Shown piece after piece: positions 1 through 9,176 of a DNA stretch of 64,000 bases. Source of the DNA: Cordia subcordata (lineage: Eukaryota > Streptophyta > Magnoliopsida > Boraginales > Cordiaceae). The stretch spans positions 342,001 through 406,000 of the forward strand of contig JAPTOF010000007.1 of NCBI GenBank assembly GCA_028554755.1, read 5' to 3'. The notes below the pieces were generated by a model. That model saw only the letters and a list, made by a program, of their open reading frames with translations. It did not search any database and was not told where the DNA came from. Each line of letters opens with the position of its first letter. Positions within the stretch are counted from its first letter, which is position 1. The position numbers were made by a program, and so were the translations under genes.

Positions 1-2336
1 GATGGGTCTTCTTGAATGCACCAAATACCAACCTTCACAAACCTTTCTAGGTTCTTCCAATCATTCAAGGCCTCCATATCATCTGCAACCAAACCCTCTA
101 ATCTGCCTTCCCGGAAACAATCCCAAGCCCAATCAGTTAGGATTGCTCGCTCTTCACCTCCATTCTCCAAATCCAAGCTTTTCCTGCAACTTATGATCTC
201 GAGTAGGAGGACCCCAAAGCTGTAAACATCAACCTTGGCGCTGACTGGAGCGTACCTGAACCACTCGGGGGCAACATAACCTTTTGTTCCTCTTATCCCA
301 GTGTCTGTTCGACTTTGATTAATCATCAGAAGCTTTGCCAATCCGAAGTCAGATATCCGAGCATTGTAATAATCATCAAGAAGGATATTCTGAGGCTTGA
401 TATCACAATGGATGATCTGAGTGCTACATTCTTCATGTAGATAAGTGAGCCCCCTGGCAACCCCCTGCGCGATTATGGTCCTCTGGGTCCAGCTGGGTTT
501 CAGATCACCGAAAAGGAAGCTTGCTAGAGTGCCATTACTCATATACTCATAAACCAATAAACGATTCTGTCTCTCATTACAAAATCCAATCAAGGACACC
601 AGATTCTTTTGATGTATCTTGCCTATGGCGTTCACTTCAGTTCTGAAATCCTTCTCAGTGTCCCGAGCCACTCTGTCCAACTTCTTCACCGCAACAGTGC
701 TGTTGGAACCCAGTTGTACAACCCCTTTGTAAACACTTCCATATGCACCTCGTCCTAGCTCTTCCTTGAATCCATTTGTAGCTTCTTCAAGTTCCCTGAA
801 GGTAAAGCAACGCAAATTTATTTCCTCGTAGTTGTTGTTTCCTGGAAGAAACTTCATAATCCTTTTACGGTAGATGAGGAAAAAACCCCAAACAGCTGCA
901 CCGATGAGCAGGATATTGATAAATGCGGAGCTGCTCAAGAGTCCTAATACCACGAGGATCAGAGTTCCACGATTTCCTCGTGGAATTAGAGGTTTACGAA
1001 CTGGCAGAGGAGGAAGTTTTCTGTACTTGAGGAAAGATGTAACATTAATATAGGTGTCGACTCTCCCATTCGACAAAGGCAGCTTCTTCTTCCAGCAGCC
1101 ATCATCTCTAAACATGGCAACAACACAGAGACAGTCATGTAAGCAGCTGTTTTTGCATTCGGCTTCCGAGGAAGGCTTCAGCTCCTCATATTCAGACGTT
1201 GGCCAATCAGTTTGAGCGAGCGTCTCAAAGCCATAAACATCTTCCGGAGAGCCTCGCTCATCAGCCCCATCACATGATTGAGTGAAATTAGGCTTGCAGC
1301 CCCCATAGGCATTGTTCGGATCAAGCAACAAATACCCTGGCGGACACTGACAATCTGGTCTCCGGAAACTGCCAAGCCTGCAAATGCTATTGAACCCGCA
1401 GGGACCGGTACCGTAGTTTCCCATAATGTTGATACATATGTTGTCTGGCAGAGACCACATAGGAGTCCAGTTTGGATTGCCAGAGAATCTCCGGTGATGA
1501 TAATATTGAGTGACAACACCATCAAAAGTAAGAGTTACCCTGTGATAATAATCTGATGTTGACAGAATGGAGAGAGAGCTTGAAGTCAGTATCCTTCTTG
1601 CCCCGCTCCTTCTCAATATATACAAATTACCTTCCTCATCAAAGATTACTTTGAGCCCAGAGTTCGTTGCATTTGTAGCGTCAGTAGTTTGACTATTATA
1701 GTAATTAGTGTCAAAATTTATATTTTGAGGCCTACTTTTGGTGCTAAACACTAGACTCCCATTTTCGAGCATACGAACATAGAACCTGCCGTGATAGAAG
1801 TTAGTTTCAGATCGCCGAGATATAAGCACACCACCAATCTCCATTTCTTGTGAAGGCAACAGAGTATCAGTTGGATGTTTGAAGCTTTCCCACAGCCGAT
1901 ACGTACTGTTGGAACTTTCCACAAGCACAAAATTTCCAGTATCATTCAGAAAACCGTAGCCAACATGATTATCATCAGTTTGATTCCGACGATCAATAGT
2001 AGTATTCCAAAGTGGTTGGCCTGTAGGATCACGGAGCACTAGCCCACTTTGAGCACTCAGCTCTACCCTTGATCGACGAGGCACGGGTACACCATCATTT
2101 GCATACCACACCACGGTTTTGTCCGGTATTTTGTCATACCAAATCGAAAGCAAGAATTGATCTTCGTGCTGGAGTTGCTTAAACCCAAACCCAAAATCAC
2201 CTGAAGGAGATAGCCATGAATTAACTCTCTCTCCTGCACTGAGAGAGCTGCCAACAGTAATATTACCCTTCTTTTGAGCCAAAGCACGTAAAGGGAGGAA
2301 GATTAACAAGCAAAAATGGATGAGAGCATAAGCCAT
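1..2336 (-). CDS. G-type lectin S-receptor-like Ser/Thr kinase (LECRK/RLK1 class), gene 1, 3' end cut by window edge
   Basis: Reading the minus strand from the ATG at 2336 gives 778 codons with no stop up to the window edge, so the gene is intact as far as visible and lacks only roughly the last 35-40 codons. Order: signal peptide about 1-20 (ends ALAQ), B-lectin (agglutinin) domain about 25-150, S-locus glycoprotein-like segment about 200-300, EGF-like cysteines about 301-357, PAN/apple cysteines about 394-414, transmembrane helix about 458-489, then the kinase. Visible kinase residues are glycine loop GRGAYG 528-533, VAVK lysine 551, HCD 643-645 (non-RD), DFG 663-665 and APE 689-691. The family sits in the plasma membrane and acts in immunity or development; the ligand here is unknown. 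Compared with its neighbours it has HQKNLVS for HHKNLVR and Tyr in the glycine loop. The start was chosen because a signal peptide follows directly. Confidence 0.93.
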   Translation of the reverse strand, partial: MAYALIHFCLLIFLPLRALAQKKGNITVGSSLSAGERVNSWLSPSGDFGFGFKQLQHEDQFLLSIWYDKIPDKTVVWYANDGVPVPRRSRVELSAQSGLVLRDPTGQPLWNTTIDRRNQTDDNHVGYGFLNDTGNFVLVESSNSTYRLWESFKHPTDTLLPSQEMEIGGVLISRRSETNFYHGRFYVRMLENGSLVFSTKSRPQNINFDTNYYNSQTTDATNATNSGLKVIFDEEGNLYILRRSGARRILTSSSLSILSTSDYYHRVTLTFDGVVTQYYHHRRFSGNPNWTPMWSLPDNICINIMGNYGTGPCGFNSICRLGSFRRPDCQCPPGYLLLDPNNAYGGCKPNFTQSCDGADERGSPEDVYGFETLAQTDWPTSEYEELKPSSEAECKNSCLHDCLCVVAMFRDDGCWKKKLPLSNGRVDTYINVTSFLKYRKLPPLPVRKPLIPRGNRGTLILVVLGLLSSSAFINILLIGAAVWGFFLIYRKRIMKFLPGNNNYEEINLRCFTFRELEEATNGFKEELGRGAYGSVYKGVVQLGSNSTVAVKKLDRVARDTEKDFRTEVNAIGKIHQKNLVSLIGFCNERQNRLLVYEYMSNGTLASFLFGDLKPSWTQRTIIAQGVARGLTYLHEECSTQIIHCDIKPQNILLDDYYNARISDFGLAKLLMINQSRTDTGIRGTKGYVAPEWFRYAPVSAKVDVYSFGVLLLEIISCRKSLDLENGGEERAILTDWAWDCFREGRLEGLVADDMEALNDWKNLERFVKVGIWCIQEDP

Positions 2337-2458
2337 TATTGTATTAGCAGCCTGGCTGATGAAATTTTATTTGGAAAAGAAAGAAATGAGACCTTTTTGT
2401 TCGTATTCTCCCAAAAATCTCCAAGTAGTTATATGCGTACTTGAATCTGATGGCCTTA

Positions 2459-2747
2459 TTCCCATCCCTATGCTTTATTGCTCACGTAAGGTTCGTTTAG
2501 ATTGATTTTTTTTTTTTAAATATTTTTTTAATAATTTTTAAAAAATAATTTTTTAAAAAATTGAAAATTTTGATTTTAAAAAAAATTATATTTAAATTTT
2601 TTTTCCCATCCCTATGCTTTATTGCTTCATTGCTTATAAGGTTCGTTTAAATTGACTTTTTTTTAAAATATTTTTTTAATAATTTTTTTAAAAAGTTAGA
2701 AATTTTAATTTTTAAAAAAAGTTGTATTTAAATTTTTTTTCGAATTT
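2459..2747. repeat. Tandem duplication (about 144 bp, two copies) upstream of gene 1
   Basis: The string CCCATCCCTATGCTTTATTG starts at 2461 and again at 2605, and each copy runs into the same T-rich start of a small transposon (GGTTCGTTTA). The unit is about 144 bp. It lies 120-410 bp upstream of the gene 1 start codon, so it is part of the promoter region. Confidence 0.75.
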
Positions 2748-2838
2748 TAACTTTTTTTTACAATTAAATTAAATAATTATTATAAATTTAATATAATTTT
2801 TTTAAGAAAAAAATATTTTTTTTAAAAAAAAATCAACC
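2640..2838. mobile_element. Degenerate Tourist-like MITE
   Basis: The element starts GGTTCGTTTAAATTGAC and ends AAAATCAACC, flanked on both sides by TATAA (2635-2639 and 2839-2843), which contains the TAA target typical of PIF/Harbinger-type elements. Its T/A-rich interior closely resembles the MITE at 62675-62905, including an AAGTTGTATTT segment. Its left part also exists in the first copy of the 144 bp tandem duplication. Confidence 0.55.
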
Positions 2839-3796
2839 TATAATCTTGTGCTTTTTTAGTGGTGACACTTGACCAGCTCTTACTGAAGCTTGCGTTGCTT
2901 TTTCCTTTTTTTTTTTTTTTTCTGTTTTATCTTTCAAAATGGAGATGGCTTGCTAGTCTCCTGAAAGTGAAGTCTGTCGCAGAATCCAAGTTTCTAGTGC
3001 CGGTCATTTTGGGTCGTCAACAACTTTGACACCTTTCAACATCAGAAACTGCTTTTTCAACGTCAGAAATTGCTTTTTCAGCGTATGCTTAACGACTGAA
3101 ATGACTTGTTTTTATGAATTTTATATCAAAATTATAAACTTCTAAAAGAAGCGAGTAAAATGATCACTTTAAGATAACTTGGTATTTGGAAAAGGCAAAG
3201 TTAACATTGATGGTGTTAACATGGCATTGGTACGCATGATATTATATCTTAATTCTAATTAAAAGTATTTTTGAATCCTTTTATCTTTTATTTCTTTACG
3301 AGGAGCCAAATAAGAAGAAATTCTCACGCTTAGGCTCTATAGTAGAGGTGGAATTTAGAAACAATCATCAAGTATAACCCCAAAAAAATTAGATTTTATA
3401 AACAACATACAGGAAGAATTAAGAGAATATCTTATTGAGGTGATCATATTTGTTTCGATAAATGTGCTCTTCGGGCACTTGAATCTGCTTGGATCACATC
3501 TAGACAATAGTTTTTCGAAAAAACCAAGTTGGTGAATTTATTGTCTTTAAGACACTAAGACTAGTTTGGTTTTCTATTTTGGAAGCCAAATTGACTTTTG
3601 TTACTTCAAAGTTATCTTGAGAAAAACAGAGTGTTTAGTTTTTCATCTTGAAACTTTGTCACGCATAAAGTCAACAAAGTTTTAAGCTTAATAGATAAAC
3701 CAAAATATTTTAGTTTTCTTTTTGCAATTACAAGGAGGGGTTTTAAAAAATTTTTAGATAAAAATATTTTCATTATTTTTGTTATTAATATTCCTT
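2839..3796. other. Intergenic, no gene recognised
   Basis: AT-rich sequence with stops in all frames. A short direct repeat (CATCAGAAACTGCTTTTTCA-like and CGTCAGAAATTGCTTTTTCA) occurs at about 3040-3080. Nothing else could be assigned. Confidence 0.6.
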
Positions 3797-4166
3797 TATC
3801 ACCTGCCTCTCGTGCTGTGGAAGAGCTGCCCACAGCTGCATTTTTAGTGTTTTGAGCCAAGCTACACAAGGGGAGGTGATGAAGTCACCACTTGATCTAA
3901 AAGTTATTTTTGGAGAGAGGATTTTTGTGTGTTTATTTAGGTATTAGCATGCCCTTAGACGGTCAGGCGAAGTTGGTTTTGTTTGAGTCTTTTATGTGAA
4001 TAATTTTAATATTTTAAATGGGTAGTAATAAATTTAAAATCCCATGATTTGAGTTTTGATACAATGACAGAGTTATTATCTCAATAGATGATATTAGTGA
4101 GTTCATTTATTGTATTAATAAAAATAAAGTCAGCAAGCAAAAATGGGTGATCAGGAAAGAAGCCAT
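3797..4166 (-). pseudogene. LECRK 5' relic, signal peptide split by a 250 bp insertion
   Basis: On the minus strand the ATG at 4166 opens with MASFLITHFCLLT, the family signal peptide start. After about 250 bp of foreign AT-rich sequence (about 3883-4128) the frame resumes as LPLCSLAQNTKNAAVGSSS and TAREAGDKG, matching the mature N terminus of the intact copies (SLAQ-N-G-R-I-A-V-G-S-S-L-T-A-G-E-A). Homology stops near 3797 and the rest of the gene is missing. Upstream sequence from 4167 resembles the promoters of genes 4 and 5. It cannot make a receptor. Confidence 0.82.
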
Positions 4167-4480
4167 TGTTGTTAATATGATGAGCAAACCCTCGTTCGTG
4201 AAATAGTCTTTGCTTTTAATAATAGTGTACAAACAATGAAATGGATTCATCACTTCCATTTTCTATTCTTAAAATCATATCGACGACTTCCAAGTCAACT
4301 ATATAATTATATGATGACTAGATCCATATGTATATATCCACGTGTTACTAGCGCGTACAAATTCATATTCCAGCTTTCGCGAGCCAAAAACCTTCTTCCT
4401 TCTATAAAATTCGACCATGTAACTTTTTCATGTCTTTTTCTCTGTATTTCCTCACAGAGTTTCTCCATCTTTTGCGGATG
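4167..4480 (-). promoter_or_regulatory. Orphan LECRK-type promoter region
   Basis: This stretch matches the upstream regions of genes 4 and 5 piece by piece: GATGAGCAAA, TTTTAATAATA.TGTA, the CTTCCAAGTCAACT module at about 4286-4300, GATGACTAG and CACGTG. It now lies in front of a dead gene. The minus-strand reading of the module contains TTGACT, a W-box core. Confidence 0.6.
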
Positions 4481-5270
4481 AGTTTGCCAGCTTGAGGGAT
4501 ACGTTTTGAATAATCAATATTTTTGGAGATAGAACACGGTAGAAAAAACTTGACGGCCAGCTGCGCATCATATTAGAAATTACACTTCCCTGTGAGCGTG
4601 TTGAAAATCACAATAAGCAAAGAGAAAAATATTAATAGGTATAATATATATAGCACTGGTTAAAATTTATTAAATGATCCCTCTAATATAGAAATTTATC
4701 ATTTTAAGCTAACTAACATTGAAGCTACAGCAAGCAATCAACATAAGTTAACCCAATATGTCAATATTTTCTTCAAATCAAATAATAATGCCAGCTCAAG
4801 GGGCACGTTTTGAAGATTCAAACTTGGAAAATTCATCGATAAAAATCTCCCTACCTCTACACATCACATTAGAAATTACGCTCTATTGTGAGCGTTGTAG
4901 AAACATAATAAAACAAAGAGAAAAATATTTGCAATGAATTCTTTACAATTTCATGAGCTTTCTTTTCAATGGATTTTGACAACACCGGCCATCATCCAGG
5001 CATCCACCAAGGGAAATATCTCAAATGTTGCTTTATTGAACAATTAAGTAAACATGCAGTTTAGAAGTACGATTTCTTTAATAGGTGTAATATTGCATAA
5101 GTTAAAATTTATTAAATGATCTCATTACTATAGAAATTTATCATTTTAAGTTAACTAACATTAAAGCTACAGCAAGCAACCAACATAAGTTAACCCAATA
5201 TGTCAATATATATATATATATATATTTTTTTTTTCTTTTCAAATCAAATAATAATGCCAACAAAAGCTAC
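4480..5270. repeat. Local tandem duplication of LECRK upstream sequence (about 300-470 bp)
   Basis: GCTTGAGGGATACGTTTTGA near 4483 recurs as GCTCAAGGGGCACGTTTTGA near 4795. TTAAAATTTATTAAATGATC near 4661 recurs near 5104, followed in both by ACAGCAAGCAA and AACATAAGTTAACCCAATAT. The same sequence occurs once upstream of gene 4 (about 37383-37600), so the doubling is local. Confidence 0.7.
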
Positions 5271-5354
5271 AAGAAGTAACTAACATCTTTAAGCTTTTAT
5301 TTATTTATTTTCTTTGTGAAGAGTTTCTCATGTACAAGTTGAAGAAAATGAATT

Positions 5355-5610
5355 AAATGCCCCATTTTTTCAAAAAATAACCAAAATACCATATTTTTTA
5401 AATTAATAAGTAAAATACTACAAAACACTTTGAGTTTTCAAAACTCGAAGATTACTTCTGATTTTTTGCATCTTCGATTTATCAAAACTCGAAGATCTAC
5501 TTTTCAAAAAAAAAAAAAATCCAAAACTCGAATATGCATTTTGTGGTATTTTATTTACTAGTTTAAAAAATATGGTATTTTGGTTGTTTTTTTAAAAAAC
5601 TGGAGCATTT
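5355..5610. mobile_element. Foldback MITE-like element with long inverted repeats
   Basis: The left arm AAATGCCCCATTTTTTCAAA, continuing through AACCAAAATACCATATTTTT, is mirrored by AATATGGTATTTTGGTTG and ACTGGAGCATTT on the right. The arms are about 70-80 bp. The core holds three AAACTCGAA motifs. No target duplication could be fixed. Confidence 0.55.
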
Positions 5611-6460
5611 AAATCATACTCACAAAACTGGCAATTCTTTAACTACTAGACGCTCAAACTTATCAAGAAGAAATTAAACCTACAGCGTCTTCTTTGGTTG
5701 CAACTCATATGGGATTCTCTTTTATGGCTTAGTTGATCTATGATTTATGTTTCATCTTTCATTTCCTTTTTGTTTGTTTCGAACAATGTATCGATCAATT
5801 TCGATTCTTTCTTTTTATCTTGATTCCTTTCCCATTGAGATGTATAATCCTGTTCATAGATTAGTGAAAATGTGCAAAAACTCTATTCGTCTTTGCCATT
5901 CTATAAGTGTCTTCCTTTTTGTGTATGGCATCACCACTCCATTTGGCAGCATCCACTAATTCGAAACTCAATTTGAAAGCTATATGTTGCCCTAGATGTT
6001 TTTGGGATGTCACTAATAACCAATAAATGGCAAGTGCTTTCTCCTATATGGATCCTATTTCAATGTGAACTTGATTAGTCGAATAATTTTAATTTTTTTG
6101 TAATTTTTTAATTTTTAAATTTCTAAATTTTTTATTTTAATTTTTACATTTTAATTTTATTTCTTTTCAATTTTTAATTTAAATATTTAATTTTAAAATG
6201 TTTAATATTGTTTAAGTAATGTGTTTAATCTTTATTAACAAACGAATATGTTATTATTGTTGTGATTAATAAAGCGTATATACATAAACCTGCTTCTTGT
6301 AAAACATAACAAACTTGCTTCTTGTAAAACATAGTTTAAGAAAAAGGAACATAATTGATTTTTTTAATACTCCATTTTGGACCTCTCGAAACTTAATTTT
6401 ATTTATAACCAAACATCTCATGCACTTACTTTTTTGCAAAATTTTTTTTTTTTCCCTACT
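5611..6460. other. Intergenic, no gene recognised
   Basis: Unassigned sequence. About 6088-6215 is low-complexity A/T (TTTAATTTTT type). No convincing protein. Confidence 0.5.
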
Positions 6461-6960
6461 AATGCCTGATATTATGTTGGTTTCCAGCCACTTTCCAAAA
6501 TGAAGGATCAAAAATATGAAGAAAAACCAAAGAAATAATATAATAGAAAATAACAATTAATAGAAGGAAAGGAGCATGTCGGAAAAAAAGCAATTCAATT
6601 GTGTCAATCTATGAAAAAACAGTGAAGTTCAACGGACAGCACATCAGAATAAGCAACATAGGCAAATACCTAACCAAGAAGTGTGCGTATTTATGATAAT
6701 ACATAAAGTGAGCAAACGTACGGAATAAGCAACAACTGTTTTAGAGGGTGTTTGGCATGGCTTATTTGGTGCTTATAAGCACTAAATAGTAAAAAATATA
6801 TATATGTAAGAATGTACTTTTTTCTATATGCTTATAATTAAGCACCCTAAATAAGCAAAGCCAAACACCTTGTTATTGAACCAAATGCAAGCTATTGTGC
6901 CAAGTGGCTTATACATAATCCTTCAAAGTTTTATTATTATAAATAAACTAGTACACTTTT
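6460..6960 (-). repeat. Orphan LECRK 3'-flank copy
   Basis: CCACTTTCCAAAATGAAGGATCAAAA, AGTTCAACGGACA, AAGCTATTGTGCCAAGTGG and CATAATCC occur in the same order as in the 3' flanks of genes 2 and 3 (about 8800-9060 and 13230-13480) and of the 17.6 kb relic. No gene body follows. It is most simply the downstream remains of a lost array member. Confidence 0.55.
6745..6871. mobile_element. Small hAT-like MITE (about 125 bp)
   Basis: Imperfect terminal inverted repeats, GGGTGTTTGGCATGGCTTAT and AAGCAAAGCCAAACACC, enclose a hairpin-like body with TTATAAGCACTAAATAG. A related copy lies at 41699-41812. It splits the orphan 3' flank. The possible 8 bp target duplication is too worn to state. Confidence 0.55.
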
Positions 6961-8390
6961 ATTTACGTTTTGTACGGATTTATTTTTTAAAAGTAAATGT
7001 TAAATTAATTTAAATTTAATTCATTTTTTATAACAGATGACTAATTTAGTCATGAATATTCTATGCTCTGCACAGGGGATATTTTACACACTTTTAATAA
7101 CTTCAAGAGATAATTAGTTAGTTTTAATACTAAAGAAGATATGGTGCACATAGGTCGGAGTACAAAGAAGTAATTAGTTAATTATAATAATATAGGAAAG
7201 TATAATGTACATAGGTCAGAGTATAAGGGAATAATAAGCAATTTAAACAATAATAGAAGTCTCATCATATGACAGAAGGAAGATACATTTGAATCAATTA
7301 ATATCATATTTAAACTCATAATTTTATTGTTAGAATTTATATTAAAAATAGCCTACAATCATGAAACTCGAATAATCAAACACAAGTAATGATAGTAAGA
7401 GATCAATTGCCGGATATGATGTTGCTCTTCAGCCATTTTCCAAAATGAAGGATCAAAAGAACAAAGAAAAACAAAAGAAATAAAATAATAGAATATTACA
7501 ATTAATTGAACCAAGATTTTAAAGGGGGTATGTAGGGAAAAAAATTATTCATATCTATACTAGATAATGAAGAAAAGTCTACTGCACTATCTGATTGCAA
7601 AGTATCATGTTAATATTAGCTTTACTATTCTTTTGCCACGTGTCATGTTTTCTGATGCACACCTTTTTTGAAAGAGAAAAATGCCGAATTTTTTTTTAAA
7701 AATGAAAAGATAAACCTAAAACCTTGAAAAGATACCCAACAAATAATAAAAATGTATCAATCTATATCATTCATGATTCTTTCCCTTAAGTTATTAGATT
7801 TTATAAAAATATATAATAAAACAGCGTCATTTTATCATTTGTTTAATTTGGCTTTTGATTGAAATTTGGAAACACCAACAGGAATTGAAACCAAACACCA
7901 AAATTGAGCATTTAAAAATCAAACCGGATAAATTAAAAACTGACCAAATCAAAATTATCTTTCAGTTCCACTCAATTTCAAATTTCTATTTATACCCAAA
8001 ATATGCTTACTCTACCTGTTCCCACCACTTTGCCTTTTCTAGTCCTCTCCTTGGCAAAAGTCTAGATTTGGAGTAGAGAAGCTGGGATATTTTGGGCAAA
8101 ATTTTAGTTCAAAAGCCAAAAATGAGAATTAAAAAAAAAAAAAGGAAAAAGAAAACCATACCCTAAAACATCTACACGGCTCACCTCTTTCAACAAAATC
8201 CCAAATTCTAACTACAGTCGTAAGAAAAGCAACTAAGTGAAGTGAAAGAGTCTGTTTAATATCTAGCTTGGAAGAGTCGCAAGTAGAATCTATTGTCTTT
8301 GAATGTATCATAGTTATTAATTTATAAGAATCATATGATTTACAACTTTAATGTATATTTATAATTGTTGTTCGATTATGTGTATGATTC
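6961..8390. other. Intergenic with worn 3'-flank repeats
   Basis: About 7370-7560 repeats the flank motif TTTTCCAAAATGAAGGATCA seen near 6485 and 8797. About 7076-7250 has two versions of ACATAGGTCGGAGTA/ACATAGGTCAGAGTA. No gene is supported. Confidence 0.5.
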
Positions 8391-9176
8391 TCCAAAAGAG
8401 CATGTTTGTACTTTTTAATTCAAATTTACAAATATTATGTCATGTATTATTAAATTTAGAAATGGACTTGATGCAAGTAGCTTGTCCATGACACTACAAC
8501 AATTAGATACTTAGACCACAAAATTACCCAAGGGAGTTTAAAATTTGTGGCAAGGAAACAAAATAGAAAAAAAAGTCAAAAATAAAAAAATAAAATAAAA
8601 AGAAAAGACAAGAACAATAATAGAAGTCTCATCACAAGAAAGAAGAAACATATATACATTTGAATCAATTGACACCATTTCTAAACTCAAAATTTCGTAG
8701 TTGGATTTATATTAAAAGTATCCCACAATCATGAAACTCAAACAATCAACCACCAATCTTGAGAATTAGAGCTCAATTACATGATACCACGTTGCTCTTA
8801 TGCCATTTCCGAAATGAAGAATCAAAAGAACAAAGAAAAAAAAAAGAAATATAATATTAGAAAATTACAATTAATAGAAGCTAGTTTTTAAAAGGACTAT
8901 GCAGGAAAACAAGCTATTCAAATGTATATATATTGTCAATCTATTAAAAATAGTAAAGTTCAACGGACAACACACAATATAGGTATGTTTAACAGCTAGT
9001 CGTATGCAAGATGAGTAATGTATCGGTATTGTATCAGGTGGCTCATGCATAATCCTTTAAAATTTGAATGAGGTACAATTTTTATTATAGATAGAATAGA
9101 TAAATAGATATACATATAGATTTTACAAGCACTACAAATGACTAGAAAAAGATATTGCTGAGCTAGAGAAAGAGAT
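8390..9176 (-). repeat. 3' flank of gene 2, duplicated downstream of gene 3
   Basis: AGAGCATGTTTGTACTTTTT at about 8397 reappears at about 12822, and the two tracts stay collinear to the stop codons of genes 2 and 3, an offset of about 4.43 kb that matches the gene offset. This marks the tandem duplication that produced the pair. Confidence 0.8.
9081..9086 (-). terminator. Likely poly(A) signal AATAAA, gene 2
   Basis: AATAAA on the minus strand about 90 bp past the stop codon. The same motif sits at the same spacing after gene 3, gene 4 and the 17.7 kb relic; gene 5 has AATAAT. Confidence 0.5.
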
